Assembly: GCF_003853705.1 (NCBI RefSeq)
Contig: NZ_QTQI01000022.1
Coordinates: forward strand, 62,001-126,000
Direction: 5' to 3'
Length of the DNA stretch: 64,000 nt
Origin: Burkholderia sp. Bp8992
GTDB lineage: Bacteria > Pseudomonadota > Gammaproteobacteria > Burkholderiales > Burkholderiaceae
Position numbers and translations under genes: made by a program. Of the stretch, positions 30,168 to 39,418 are shown in pieces; position 1 is the stretch's first letter, and each line of letters opens with the position of its first letter. The notes beneath the pieces were generated by a model that searched no databases, was not told the DNA's origin, and saw nothing but the letters and a program-made list of their open reading frames with translations.

Positions 30168-31937
30168 TTACTTCTTGCGTTGCGGCGGCAGGTCCGTACA
30201 GACGCCTTCGTACAGTTCGGCGGCCATGCCGACCGATTCGCCGAGCGTCGGGTGCGGATGGATCGTCTTGCCGATGTCTTCCGCGTCCGCGCCCATCTCG
30301 ACGGCGAGGCACACTTCGCTGATCAGGTCGCCCGCGTTCAGGCCGACGATGGCGCCACCGATCACGCGGTGGGTTTCCTCGTCGAAGATCAGCTTCGTGA
30401 AGCCTTCGTCGCGGCCGTTCGCGATCGCGCGGCCCGACGCGGCCCACGGGAACACGGCCTTGCCGTACTTGATGCCTTCGGCCTTGCACTGGTCTTCCGT
30501 CTTGCCGGCCCACGCCACTTCCGGATCGGTGTACGCCACCGACGGAATCTGCAGCGCGTCGAAGTATGCCTTCTCGCCGTGCGCGGCTTCCGCGGCGACG
30601 TGGCCTTCATGCACCGCCTTGTGCGCGAGCATCGGCTGGCCGACGATGTCGCCGATCGCGAAGATGTGCGGCACGTTCGTGCGCATCTGCTTGTCGACGT
30701 CGATGAAGCCGCGATCCGTGACCGCGACGCCGGCCTTGTCGGCACCGATCTTCTTGCCGTTCGGGCTGCGGCCCACCGCGACGAGCACGAGGTCGTAGCG
30801 CTGCGCTTCCGCCGGCGCCTTCTCGCCCTCGAACTTCACATAGATGCCGTCTTCCTTCGCTTCCGCGCCGACCGTCTTGGTCTTCAGCATCACGTTGCCG
30901 AAGCGCTTCGCGTTGTACTTTTCCCAGACCTTCACGAGATCGCGGTCGGCGCCCATCATCAGGCCGTCCATCATTTCGACGACGTCGATCTCGGCGCCGA
31001 GCGTCGAGTACACTGTGGCCATTTCGAGGCCGATGATGCCGCCGCCGATCACGAGCATGCGCTTCGGCAGCTGGCGCAGTTCGAGTGCGCCGGTCGAATC
31101 GACGACGCGCGGGTCTTCCGGCATGAACGGCAGCTTCACGGCTTGCGAGCCTGCGGCGATGATCGCCTGCTTGAACTTGACGACCTTCTTGCCGTTTTCG
31201 CCCTGCACTTCCATGTGGAACGGGTCGACGAATGCGCCGACGCCCGTGACCACTTCGACCTTGCGTGCCTTGGCCATGCCGGCGAGGCCCGTCGTCAGTT
31301 TCTTGACGACGCCGCCCTTGAAGTCGCGCAGTTTGTCGAGGTCGACCTGCGGCTTGCCGAACGTGATGCCGTGCGACGCGAGCGCCGCGGCTTCCTCGAC
31401 GACGAGCGACGTGTGCAGCAGCGCCTTCGACGGGATGCAGCCGACGTTCAGGCACACGCCGCCGAGTGTCGAGTAGCGTTCGACGAGCACGGTCTTCATG
31501 CCAAGGTCGGCGGCGCGGAACGCGGCCGAGTAGCCGCCGGGGCCGGCGCCGAGCACGAGCATGTCGCATTCGATGTCGGCGGCACCGCTGTAGCTGCCGG
31601 CTTGCGGCGCGGGCGCCGGCGCGGCGGCCGGTGCGGGTGCAGCTGCTGCGGGCTTCGGCGCTTCGGGTGCTTTCGCGGGTGCGGGTGCGGCGGCGCCTGC
31701 CGAAGCTTCGACGATGGCGATGACGGTGCCTTGCGAGACTTTCTCGCCGGCTTTGACCTTGATTTCCTTGACGGTGCCGGCGACGTCGCTGGGCACTTCC
31801 ATGGAGGCTTTATCGGATTCGAGCGTGATGAGCGTTTGCTCTTTTTCGATCACGTCGCCGGGTTTGACGTTGACTTCGATGACATCGACGCCGCTGAAAT
31901 CGCCGATATCCGGAACCTTGACTTCGATGAGACTCAT
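30168..31937 (-). CDS. lpdA: Dihydrolipoyl dehydrogenase (E3) with N-terminal lipoyl domain
   Basis: E3 of the pyruvate dehydrogenase complex: it reoxidises dihydrolipoamide with NAD+. The 589-residue protein carries its own lipoyl domain (1-78; lipoyl lysine in [13 protein letters not shown]) and a Pro/Ala linker (about 80-115). The FAD flavoprotein begins [22 protein letters not shown], with the redox disulfide in [16 protein letters not shown], an NAD-binding Rossmann motif [17 protein letters not shown] and the HPHPTLGES His-Glu pair near the C-terminus. Such E3 forms are known in betaproteobacteria and Neisseria (p64k-like). The ATG at 31937 has AAGGGG upstream. It follows aceF by 282 bp. 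Confidence 0.97.
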   Translation of the reverse strand: MSLIEVKVPDIGDFSGVDVIEVNVKPGDVIEKEQTLITLESDKASMEVPSDVAGTVKEIKVKAGEKVSQGTVIAIVEASAGAAAPAPAKAPEAPKPAAAAPAPAAAPAPAPQAGSYSGAADIECDMLVLGAGPGGYSAAFRAADLGMKTVLVERYSTLGGVCLNVGCIPSKALLHTSLVVEEAAALASHGITFGKPQVDLDKLRDFKGGVVKKLTTGLAGMAKARKVEVVTGVGAFVDPFHMEVQGENGKKVVKFKQAIIAAGSQAVKLPFMPEDPRVVDSTGALELRQLPKRMLVIGGGIIGLEMATVYSTLGAEIDVVEMMDGLMMGADRDLVKVWEKYNAKRFGNVMLKTKTVGAEAKEDGIYVKFEGEKAPAEAQRYDLVLVAVGRSPNGKKIGADKAGVAVTDRGFIDVDKQMRTNVPHIFAIGDIVGQPMLAHKAVHEGHVAAEAAHGEKAYFDALQIPSVAYTDPEVAWAGKTEDQCKAEGIKYGKAVFPWAASGRAIANGRDEGFTKLIFDEETHRVIGGAIVGLNAGDLISEVCLAVEMGADAEDIGKTIHPHPTLGESVGMAAELYEGVCTDLPPQRKK

Positions 31938-32074
31938 TACTGTCCCCTTCTTGATTGACTGCAGACAGAGGGGGGAGGAACCCGCAGAAAGAACCTGCAA
32001 CGACGGCCTGGCAAAAGAACGCGAACCTGGGCAGGACCACCTTTGCTGTCCGCCCAAGGACGCGCCTTTCTTTT

Positions 32075-32109
32075 GGTTACTTTTCTTTGGAAGACAAAGA
32101 AAAGTGACC
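32075..32109. repeat. Intergenic hairpin resembling a dispersed Burkholderia repeat
   Basis: GGTTACTTTTCTTTG (32075-32089), loop GAAGA, CAAAGAAAAGTGACC (32095-32109): a 15-bp stem with one G-T wobble. The A/T-rich stem stands out from the GC-rich background. Similar GGTTACTTTTCTTTG...CAAAGAAAAGTAACC elements recur between genes in Burkholderia genomes to my recollection. It lies in the 282-bp aceF-lpdA gap and may act as an attenuator, terminator or mRNA-processing site. Confidence 0.65.
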
Positions 32110-32219
32110 GCCGCCCCGCGCAGGGGCGACGCTAGCAGACCGTCAGCAATACAGGTTCAACGACAGGGCGCGGATAACAAACAAAAAACCCACGCCCCCG
32201 CGAGCCCCCTCCCCGCTCA

Positions 32220-33863
32220 TCAAAGAGCGATGCGACGGAAATCGCCGAGCAACGCGCCGAGATACGCATTGAACCGCGCGGCTTCGGCGCCATCGATGAC
32301 GCGATGGTCATACGACAGCGACAGCGGCAGCATGAGACGCGGCACGAACTGCTTGCCGTCCCACACCGGCTTCATCTGCCCGCGCGACAACCCGAGGATC
32401 GCCACTTCCGGCGCGTTGATGATCGGCGTGAAGTTAGTGCCGCCGATCCCGCCGAGCGACGAGATCGAGAAACAGCCGCCCTGCATCTGGTCCGGCTTCA
32501 GCTTGCCTTCGCGCGCGGCCTTCGACAGATCGCTCATTTCCTTCGCGATGTCGACGAGACCCTTCTTGTCCGCATCGCGGATCACCGGCACGACGAGGCC
32601 GTTCGGCGTATCGGCCGCGAAACCGACGTGGAAGTACTGCTTGAACACGAGGTTGTCGCCGTCGAGGCTCGCGTTGAAGGTCGGGAATTTCTTCAGTGCG
32701 GCGACGACTGCCTTGATCACGAACGCGAGCATCGTGAACTTCACGCCCGCCTTCTCGTTTTCCTTGTTCAGCTGGACACGCAGCGCTTCGAGCTCGGTGA
32801 TGTCCGCTTCGTCGTTGTTCGTGACGTGCGGGATCATCACCCAGTTGCGATGCAGGTTCGCGCCCGAGATCTTCTTGATGCGCGACAGCGGCTTCGCCTC
32901 GAACGGGCCGAACTTCGAGAAGTCGACCTTCGGCCACGGCAGCAGGTTCAGCTCGCCGCCGCCTGCCGGCGCGGCTGCCGCTGCCGGTGCCGCGCGCTGG
33001 CCGGTCATCACGCCCTTCACGAAGCCCGTGACGTCTTCCTTCGTAATGCGGCCCTTCGGACCCGAACCCTGCACGCGTGCGACTTCGACGCCGAGTTCGC
33101 GCGCGAACTTGCGCACCGACGGCGATGCGTGGCTCGCGCGGTATTCGCCCGACGGCGCAGCGGCCGGGGCCGGAGCCGCGGCAGCCGGGGCCGGCGCAGC
33201 CTGCGCGGGTGCCGGAGCAGCAGCCGGCGCGGCAGCGGCCGGAGCCGGCGCGCTCGCCTGCGGCGCGGCAGCCGGTGCGCCTGCGGCTTCGAGCAGCACG
33301 ATCAGCGTGCCTTCCGAGACCGAATCGCCCACCTTGACCTTGATATCCTTCACGACGCCGGCGGCCGGGCTCGGCACGTCCATCGTCGCCTTGTCCGACT
33401 CGAGCGTGACGAGCGACTGTTCCTTCTCGACCGTGTCGCCGACCTTCACGCCGATCTCGATCACCGGCACGTCCTTGTAGTCGCCGATGTCGGGCACCTT
33501 CACCTCGAGCGTGCCGCCGGCTGCTGCCGGTGCGGCCGCCGGGGCTGCCGCGGCCGGGGCCGGCGCTGCGGCCGGAGCCGGTGCTGCGGCCGGCGCAGCC
33601 GCGCCGTTCGCCTGCGCTGCAGCGCCGCCTTCGAGCAGGATGATCAGCGAGCCTTCCGACACGGAATCGCCCACCTTGACCTTGATTTCCTTCACGACGC
33701 CGCCGACCGGGCTCGGCACGTCCATCGTCGCCTTGTCCGACTCGAGCGTGACGAGCGACTGCTCGGGCTCGACCGTATCGCCGACCTTCACGCCGATCTC
33801 GATCACCGGCACGTCCTTGTAATCGCCGATATCCGGCACCTTCACTTCGATCGCTTGACTCAT
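32220..33863 (-). CDS. aceF: Pyruvate dehydrogenase E2, dihydrolipoyllysine acetyltransferase
   Basis: Core of the PDH complex, moving the acetyl group from lipoate to CoA. The 547-residue protein has two lipoyl domains (about 1-77 and 117-193), each with VTLESDKATMDVPSP, and Ala/Pro-rich flexible linkers. The peripheral subunit-binding domain holds SPSVRKFARELGVEVARVQG, and the C-terminal CAT domain has the catalytic His in SLSYDHRVIDGAEAARF. The start is the ATG at 33863 ([20 protein letters not shown]); an in-frame extension to 34226 overlaps aceE and is rejected. It follows aceE by 68 bp. Confidence 0.97.
   Translation of the reverse strand: MSQAIEVKVPDIGDYKDVPVIEIGVKVGDTVEPEQSLVTLESDKATMDVPSPVGGVVKEIKVKVGDSVSEGSLIILLEGGAAAQANGAAAPAAAPAPAAAPAPAAAAPAAAPAAAGGTLEVKVPDIGDYKDVPVIEIGVKVGDTVEKEQSLVTLESDKATMDVPSPAAGVVKDIKVKVGDSVSEGTLIVLLEAAGAPAAAPQASAPAPAAAAPAAAPAPAQAAPAPAAAAPAPAAAPSGEYRASHASPSVRKFARELGVEVARVQGSGPKGRITKEDVTGFVKGVMTGQRAAPAAAAAPAGGGELNLLPWPKVDFSKFGPFEAKPLSRIKKISGANLHRNWVMIPHVTNNDEADITELEALRVQLNKENEKAGVKFTMLAFVIKAVVAALKKFPTFNASLDGDNLVFKQYFHVGFAADTPNGLVVPVIRDADKKGLVDIAKEMSDLSKAAREGKLKPDQMQGGCFSISSLGGIGGTNFTPIINAPEVAILGLSRGQMKPVWDGKQFVPRLMLPLSLSYDHRVIDGAEAARFNAYLGALLGDFRRIAL
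33291..33509 (-). repeat. Direct repeat copy encoding the second lipoyl domain of aceF
   Basis: This 219-bp segment is a near-identical direct repeat of 33633-33851, with a period of 342 bp. Long runs match base for base, including around the lipoyl lysine codon. It reflects domain duplication kept similar by gene conversion or constraint. Confidence 0.85.
33633..33851 (-). repeat. Direct repeat copy encoding the first lipoyl domain of aceF
   Basis: Partner of 33291-33509. Most differences fall at the edges of the domain and in the ten codons after SLVTLE. Recombination between the two copies would delete 342 bp in frame and leave a one-lipoyl E2. Confidence 0.85.
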
Positions 33864-33931
33864 CTGTTTCTGTCTCCATGGCCGCGCGCGCTCCTCGCGG
33901 GAGCGGCGCGCGGCATCACACGGCGTGTGCG

Positions 33932-36628
33932 TTAAACGGTCATCGGGTTGGGCTTGGACGGATCGAGGTTGTACTTGGCGATCGCGTCCGCGACCACCTT
34001 GCGCTCGATCGTGCCTTCGTCGGCCAGCGCGTTGAGCGCGGCGACGGTGACCCAGTGACGGTCGACTTCGAAGAAGTGACGGAGCTTCTCGCGGGTATCC
34101 GAGCGGCCGAAGCCGTCGGTGCCCAGCACGACGAAGCGGCGATCGACCTGGCCGCGGATCTGGTCGACCAGCGCTCGGACGTAGTCGGTCGATGCGATGA
34201 CCGGGCCCTGCGTGTCCTTCAGGCACTTCTGCACGTGCGACAGGCGACGCTCTTCGGTCGGATGGAGCAGGTTCCAGCGCTCGACCTGATGGCCTTCACG
34301 CGCGAGCTCGGTGAAGCTCGGCACGCTCCACAGGTCGGCAGCGACGCCCCAGTCGTTCTTCAGCAGGTCGGCCGCGGCGATCACTTCGTTGAAGATCGTG
34401 CCCGCGCCGAGCAACTGGACGCGCGGCGCCTTCTTGTCGGCGTCGGCCTTGCGGAACGCGTACATGCCCTTGATGATGTCGGCCGCTACGTGGTCGCCCT
34501 GCGGAATCGCCGGGTGCTCGTAGTTCTCGTTCATCACCGTGATGTAGTAGTACACGTCTTCCTGGTCCTGCACCATGCGGCGCAGACCGTCCTGGATGAT
34601 CACGGCGAGTTCATAGCCGAACGTCGGGTCGTAGCTCACGCAGTTCGGCACCGATGCCGCCCACAGGAGCGAGTGGCCGTCTTCGTGCTGCAGGCCTTCG
34701 CCGTTCAACGTCGTGCGGCCCGCGGTACCGCCAAGCAGGAAGCCGCGCGAACGCATGTCGCCCGCGGCCCAGGCGAGGTCGCCGATCCGCTGGAAGCCGA
34801 ACATCGAATAGAAGATGTAGAACGGCACCATGATCTCGCCGTGCGTCGAGTACGACGTCGCCGCAGCGATCCAGTCGCACATGCCGCCCGCTTCGTTGAT
34901 GCCTTCCTGCAGGATCTGGCCGGTTTCCGATTCCTTGTAGAACATCAGCTGGTCGGAATCTTCCGGCACGTACTTCTGGCCCTGCTGATTCCAGATGCCG
35001 ATCTGGCGGAACAGGCCTTCCATGCCGAACGTACGCGATTCGTCCGGGACGATCGGCACGACGCGCTTGCCCAGCGCCTTGTCCTTCAGCAGGATGTTCA
35101 GGATCCGCACGAACGCCATCGTCGTCGAGATCTCGCGACCTTCGCCCGTGCCCTTCAAGAGCGGCTCGAACGCGTCGAGCGCCGGCACCGGCAGCGACGT
35201 TGCCTTCTCGCGGCGATGCGGCAGGTAGCCGCCGAGATCCATGCGCTGCTTGCGCATGTATTCGAGCTCCTTCGAGCCTTCCTCGAACTTCAGGTACGGC
35301 ACGTCGGCGATCTGCTCGTCGGTGATCGGCAGGCGGAACTGGTCACGGAACTTCTTCAGTTGCTCGACCGGCAGCTTCTTCTGCTGGTGCGTGATGTTCA
35401 TCGCCTGGCCCGACTCGCCCATCCCGTAGCCCTTGATGGTCTTCGCGAGGATGACGGTCGGCGCGCCCTTCGTGTTCGTGGCTTCGTGGAAGGCCGCGTA
35501 GATCTTGTGCGGATCGTGGCCGCCGCGGTTCAGCGCCCAGATGTCGTCGTCCGACCAGTCGGCGACGAGCGCCTTCAGCTCAGGCGTGTTGAAGAAGTGC
35601 TCGCGCACGAACGCGCCCGATTCCGACTTGTACGTCTGGTACTCGCCGTCGACGACGTCCATCATGCGGCGCATCAGCGCGCCCGACTTGTCGCGTGCGA
35701 ACAGCGCATCCCAGCGGCTGCCCCAGATGACCTTGATCACGTTCCAGCCGGCGCCGCGGAATTCCGATTCGAGTTCCTGGATGATCTTGCCGTTGCCGCG
35801 CACCGGGCCGTCGAGACGCTGCAGGTTGCAGTTGATCACGAACACGAGGTTGTCGAGCTTCTCGCGGCTCGCCATCCCGATCGCGCCGAGCGATTCCGGT
35901 TCGTCCGTCTCGCCGTCGCCGAGGAATGCCCACACCTTGCGGCCTTCCGTCTTCGCGATGCCGCGTGCCTCCAGGTACTTCATGAAGCGCGCCTGGTAGA
36001 TCGCCATGATCGGGCCGAGACCCATCGACACAGTCGGGAACTGCCAGAAGTCCGGCATCAGCCACGGGTGCGGGTACGACGAGATGCCCTTGCCGTCGAC
36101 TTCCTGGCGGAAGTTGTCGAGCTGCTCTTCCTTCAGGCGGCCGAGCAGGAACGCGCGCGAGTACACGCCCGGCGACGAGTGGCCCTGCACGAACACGAGA
36201 TCGCCGCCGTGCTGGTCGGACGCTGCGTGCCAGAAATGGTTGTAGCCGACGTCATAGAGCGTCGCGGCCGATGCGAACGATGCGATGTGGCCGCCGACGT
36301 TCGTGTCCTTGCCTGCACGCAGCACCATCGCCAGCGCGTTCCAGCGCGTGTACGAACGGATGCGGTGCTCGAGGTCCTGGTCGCCCGGGATCTTCGCCTG
36401 GGCTTCGACCGGAATCGTGTTGATGTACGGGGTGTTGGCGGAGAACGGCAGGTGTTCGCCGTGCATGCGGGCGAACTCGATTTGCTTTTCGATCAGGTAA
36501 TGCGCGCGGCCGGTGCCCACGGAGGAGATCACGCCATCGAGCGACTCCAGCCACTCGACGGTTTCTTGCGGGTCGTCGTCACGTTCGGCGGCGACATACT
36601 TCATCACTTCGTTCGGTACAGCGGACAT
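33932..36628 (-). CDS. aceE: Pyruvate dehydrogenase E1, homodimeric type
   Basis: Thiamine diphosphate-dependent decarboxylation of pyruvate and acetylation of E2. The 898-residue protein is the usual length for the homodimeric form (MSAVPNEVMKYVAAERDDDPQET). It contains the TPP motif region GDGETDEPESLGAIGMASREKLDNLVFVINCN and the downstream domains with YSMFGFQRIGDLAWAAGDMRSRGFLLGGTAGRTTLNGEGLQHEDGHS. It is the first gene of aceE-aceF-lpdA. No pdhR lies beside it; instead a sensor kinase/response-regulator pair diverges from it. Confidence 0.98.
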   Translation of the reverse strand: MSAVPNEVMKYVAAERDDDPQETVEWLESLDGVISSVGTGRAHYLIEKQIEFARMHGEHLPFSANTPYINTIPVEAQAKIPGDQDLEHRIRSYTRWNALAMVLRAGKDTNVGGHIASFASAATLYDVGYNHFWHAASDQHGGDLVFVQGHSSPGVYSRAFLLGRLKEEQLDNFRQEVDGKGISSYPHPWLMPDFWQFPTVSMGLGPIMAIYQARFMKYLEARGIAKTEGRKVWAFLGDGETDEPESLGAIGMASREKLDNLVFVINCNLQRLDGPVRGNGKIIQELESEFRGAGWNVIKVIWGSRWDALFARDKSGALMRRMMDVVDGEYQTYKSESGAFVREHFFNTPELKALVADWSDDDIWALNRGGHDPHKIYAAFHEATNTKGAPTVILAKTIKGYGMGESGQAMNITHQQKKLPVEQLKKFRDQFRLPITDEQIADVPYLKFEEGSKELEYMRKQRMDLGGYLPHRREKATSLPVPALDAFEPLLKGTGEGREISTTMAFVRILNILLKDKALGKRVVPIVPDESRTFGMEGLFRQIGIWNQQGQKYVPEDSDQLMFYKESETGQILQEGINEAGGMCDWIAAATSYSTHGEIMVPFYIFYSMFGFQRIGDLAWAAGDMRSRGFLLGGTAGRTTLNGEGLQHEDGHSLLWAASVPNCVSYDPTFGYELAVIIQDGLRRMVQDQEDVYYYITVMNENYEHPAIPQGDHVAADIIKGMYAFRKADADKKAPRVQLLGAGTIFNEVIAAADLLKNDWGVAADLWSVPSFTELAREGHQVERWNLLHPTEERRLSHVQKCLKDTQGPVIASTDYVRALVDQIRGQVDRRFVVLGTDGFGRSDTREKLRHFFEVDRHWVTVAALNALADEGTIERKVVADAIAKYNLDPSKPNPMTV

Positions 36629-36710
36629 TCTCGTCTCCTGGGTCCTGGAATGTGAGGATCGCTCTCATGCAGACGACGCGACGCGGCCGGCTGCGGGCAA
36701 GCTCCAGCGG

Positions 36711-36740
36711 ATTGTAATGAGCGTGCACGGGGCTGCGCAA
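36711..36740 (-). promoter_or_regulatory. Putative sigma-70 promoter of aceE
   Basis: Minus strand: -35 TTGCGC (36735-36740), 18-bp spacer, -10 TACAAT (36711-36716), about 83 bp before the aceE ATG. The surrounding 36730-36780 is A/T-rich compared with the rest. Medium match to consensus. Confidence 0.5.
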
Positions 36741-36901
36741 CAAAATTTTCGAATTGTGAGATCTTTTCTCGTAATGCGGAATATTGCTGCGCTGCACCCA
36801 TGTTTCGGGGCGCTCCGGCACGCGGCAGCGGAACAAATCCGTTTCCGTTCAACATATCCGGTACAGGTTTTCCATGTATTGCGCTGCGCTACAATCCTGC
36901 C

Positions 36902-39418
36902 ATGTTGACCGATCGGCTTTTCGCACGCTCGGCGCGACCGTCGGGCCCGCCGGCGGAGTCGCAGCCGTCCCGTTGGCACCACGGACCGTGGTGGTCCAAT
37001 TCCTATTTGCTGACGCCGCTGCTGTCGATCCTGGTGTTCCTCGTGGTGATGAGCCTCATCCTGTGGAGCCTCAATCGCCGCGAACAGCAGCAGCAGGAAG
37101 ACACCCTCTTCCGCAACGTCGCATGGGCGCAGCAGCAGATCCGCCTGTCGATGACGGGCGCGCAGGAACAGCTGCAGGCGCTGTCGCGCGATCTCGCGTC
37201 GGGCCGCCTCGACCAGAACGCGTTCCAGATGGCCGTCGCAGACGTGATGCAGACGCATCCGGAAATCCTCTACCTGAACTGGTACACCGCGCCCGGCGTG
37301 CAGCGCTGGCCGACCGTGCATCCGCCGCTGCTCGGCCAGCGGCTCGCGAAGCCCGGCGACGCACAGATGCAGGAAGCCGTGCGCGGCGCGTACGACGAGG
37401 CGCGCAGCACGCGCCGCCAGGCCTATTCGCCGCTGATCTACGACGACTTCGGCAACGGCTTCATCACGCTGCAGACGCCCGTGATGCGCGGCGACCGCGA
37501 ATATCTCGGCTCGATCGCCGCGGTGTTCTCGGTCGAGGGCATCCTGAAGCACGACATCCCGCAGGAACTGTCGTCGAAGTACAAGATCTCGATCACCGAT
37601 TCGAACAACCGCGAGCTGTCGTCCACGTCGACGCGCCCGCGCCTGCCGCGCGACTCGCACTACGATCTTCCGCTCGATCCGCCCGGCCAGGGGCTGACGG
37701 TACGCGTGTACGCGTTCCCGCAGCTCACGAACCTGACCAACAACACGCTCGTGTGGCTCGTCGCCGGCCTGTCGTGCTTCGTGCTGTGGAGCCTCTGGAG
37801 CCTGTGGAAGCACACGCGCCAGCGCTTCGAGGCGCAGCAGGCGCTGTACGCGGAAGCGTTCTTCCGCCGCGCGATGGAAAACTCGGTGCTGATCGGCATG
37901 CGCGTGCTCGACATGCACGGCCGCATCACGCACGTGAACCCCGCGTTCTGCCGGATGACGGGCTGGGACGAAACCGACCTCGTCGGCAAGGTCGCGCCGT
38001 TCCCGTACTGGCCGCGCGACGCGTACCCGGAAATGCAGCGCCAGCTCGACATGACGCTGCGCGGCAAGGCGCCGAGCTCGGGCTTCGAGCTGCGCGTGCG
38101 GCGCAAGAACGGCACGCTGTTCCATGCGCGCCTGTACGTGTCGCCGCTGATCGACAGCTCGGGCCGCCAGACCGGCTGGATGTCGTCGATGACCGACATC
38201 ACCGAGCCGAAGCGCGCCCGCGAGGAACTCGCGGCCGCGCACGAGCGCTTCACGACCGTGCTCGAAAGCCTCGACGCAGCGGTGTCGGTGCTGGCCGCCG
38301 ACGAAGCCGAGCTGCTGTTCGCGAACCGCTACTACCGCCACCTGTTCGGCATCCGCCCGGACGGCCATCTCGAGCTGTCGGGCGGCGGCTTCGACCGCGC
38401 GCAGGCCTCGTCCGACTCGATCGACATGGTCGACGCGTTCGCGGGCCTGCCGGCCGCCGCACTGACGAGCAGCACGGCCGATGCGCAGGAGGTGTACGTC
38501 GAGAGCATCCAGAAATGGTTCGAAGTGCGCCGCCAGTACATCCAGTGGGTCGACGGCCACCTCGCGCAGATGCAGATCGCGACCGACATCACGACCCGCA
38601 AGAAGGCGCAGGAACTCGCGCACCAGCAGGAAGAAAAGCTGCAGTTCACGAGCCGATTGATGACGATGGGTGAAATGGCGTCGTCGATTGCACACGAATT
38701 GAACCAGCCGCTCGCCGCGATCAACAACTACTGCTCGGGCACGCTCGCGCTCGTCAAGAGCGGCCGCGGCACGCCCGAGACGCTGCAGCCCGCGCTGGAA
38801 AAGACCGCGCAGCAGGCGCTGCGCGCCGGGATGATCGTCAAGCGGATCCGCGAATTCGTGAAGCGCAGCGAGCCGAAACGCCAGCCGGCAAGGGTCGCGG
38901 ACATCGTCGCCGACGCGGTCGGGCTCGCCGAAATCGAGGCCAGGAAGCGCAGGATCCGGATCGTCACGGAAATCCTCGCAAGAATGCCTATTATTTATGT
39001 CGACCCCGTGCTGATCGAACAGGTGCTGATGAACCTGATGAAGAACGCGGCCGAGGCGATGGCCGACGTGAAGCCGGCGTCGGCGGACGGCGTGATCCGC
39101 GTCGTCGCCGACATCGATGCGGGCTTCGTCGACATCCGCGTGATCGACCAGGGTCCGGGCGTCGACGAAGCGACCGCCGAGCGCCTGTTTGAACCGTTTT
39201 ACAGCACCAAGTCCGATGGCATGGGCATGGGGCTGAATATCTGCCGTTCGATCATCGAATCGCATCGGGGGCGTCTGTGGGTGGTCAACAACGTCGAGCC
39301 GGATGGCCGCATTTCCGGCGCGACGTTTCACTGCAGCCTGCCCATTGGGGAACCCGCTGATCTCGGCCAAGGGGGGCGCGAGGCATCGGCATCACATACC
39401 GTTACGGGAGAACTATGA
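36902..39418 (+). CDS. Membrane-bound PAS sensor histidine kinase, FixL/DctB-like
   Basis: An 838-residue histidine kinase. One membrane helix (about 38-60, LLTPLLSILVFLVVMSLILW), a periplasmic sensor domain of about 220 residues and a second helix (about 280-302, LVWLVAGLSCFVLWSLWSLW) are followed by two PAS domains (about 325-435 and 445-560). HisKA has phospho-acceptor His598 in MGEMASSIAHELNQPLAAI, and the HATPase domain has NLMKNAAEAMADV and DQGPGVDEATAERLFEPFYSTKSDGMGMGLNICRSI. The kinase core is of the FixL/NtrB class. The start is ATG 36902; a -10-like TACAAT lies only 6 bp upstream. The stop overlaps the regulator gene by ATGA, so the two form a cognate pair. Confidence 0.93.
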   Translation: MLTDRLFARSARPSGPPAESQPSRWHHGPWWSNSYLLTPLLSILVFLVVMSLILWSLNRREQQQQEDTLFRNVAWAQQQIRLSMTGAQEQLQALSRDLASGRLDQNAFQMAVADVMQTHPEILYLNWYTAPGVQRWPTVHPPLLGQRLAKPGDAQMQEAVRGAYDEARSTRRQAYSPLIYDDFGNGFITLQTPVMRGDREYLGSIAAVFSVEGILKHDIPQELSSKYKISITDSNNRELSSTSTRPRLPRDSHYDLPLDPPGQGLTVRVYAFPQLTNLTNNTLVWLVAGLSCFVLWSLWSLWKHTRQRFEAQQALYAEAFFRRAMENSVLIGMRVLDMHGRITHVNPAFCRMTGWDETDLVGKVAPFPYWPRDAYPEMQRQLDMTLRGKAPSSGFELRVRRKNGTLFHARLYVSPLIDSSGRQTGWMSSMTDITEPKRAREELAAAHERFTTVLESLDAAVSVLAADEAELLFANRYYRHLFGIRPDGHLELSGGGFDRAQASSDSIDMVDAFAGLPAAALTSSTADAQEVYVESIQKWFEVRRQYIQWVDGHLAQMQIATDITTRKKAQELAHQQEEKLQFTSRLMTMGEMASSIAHELNQPLAAINNYCSGTLALVKSGRGTPETLQPALEKTAQQALRAGMIVKRIREFVKRSEPKRQPARVADIVADAVGLAEIEARKRRIRIVTEILARMPIIYVDPVLIEQVLMNLMKNAAEAMADVKPASADGVIRVVADIDAGFVDIRVIDQGPGVDEATAERLFEPFYSTKSDGMGMGLNICRSIIESHRGRLWVVNNVEPDGRISGATFHCSLPIGEPADLGQGGREASASHTVTGEL

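Noticed and set aside
33141-33260. Ala/Pro-rich repetitive DNA in aceF as a microsatellite or insertion
   Set aside because: It encodes the flexible linkers between lipoyl and catalytic domains, normal for E2 proteins.
33878-36655. 925-codon plus-strand frame
   Set aside because: Exact antisense shadow of aceE with His/Arg/Leu-rich low-information sequence and no ribosome site.
36665-39370. 901-codon minus-strand frame
   Set aside because: Antisense to the sensor kinase gene, whose HisKA and HATPase motifs are intact.
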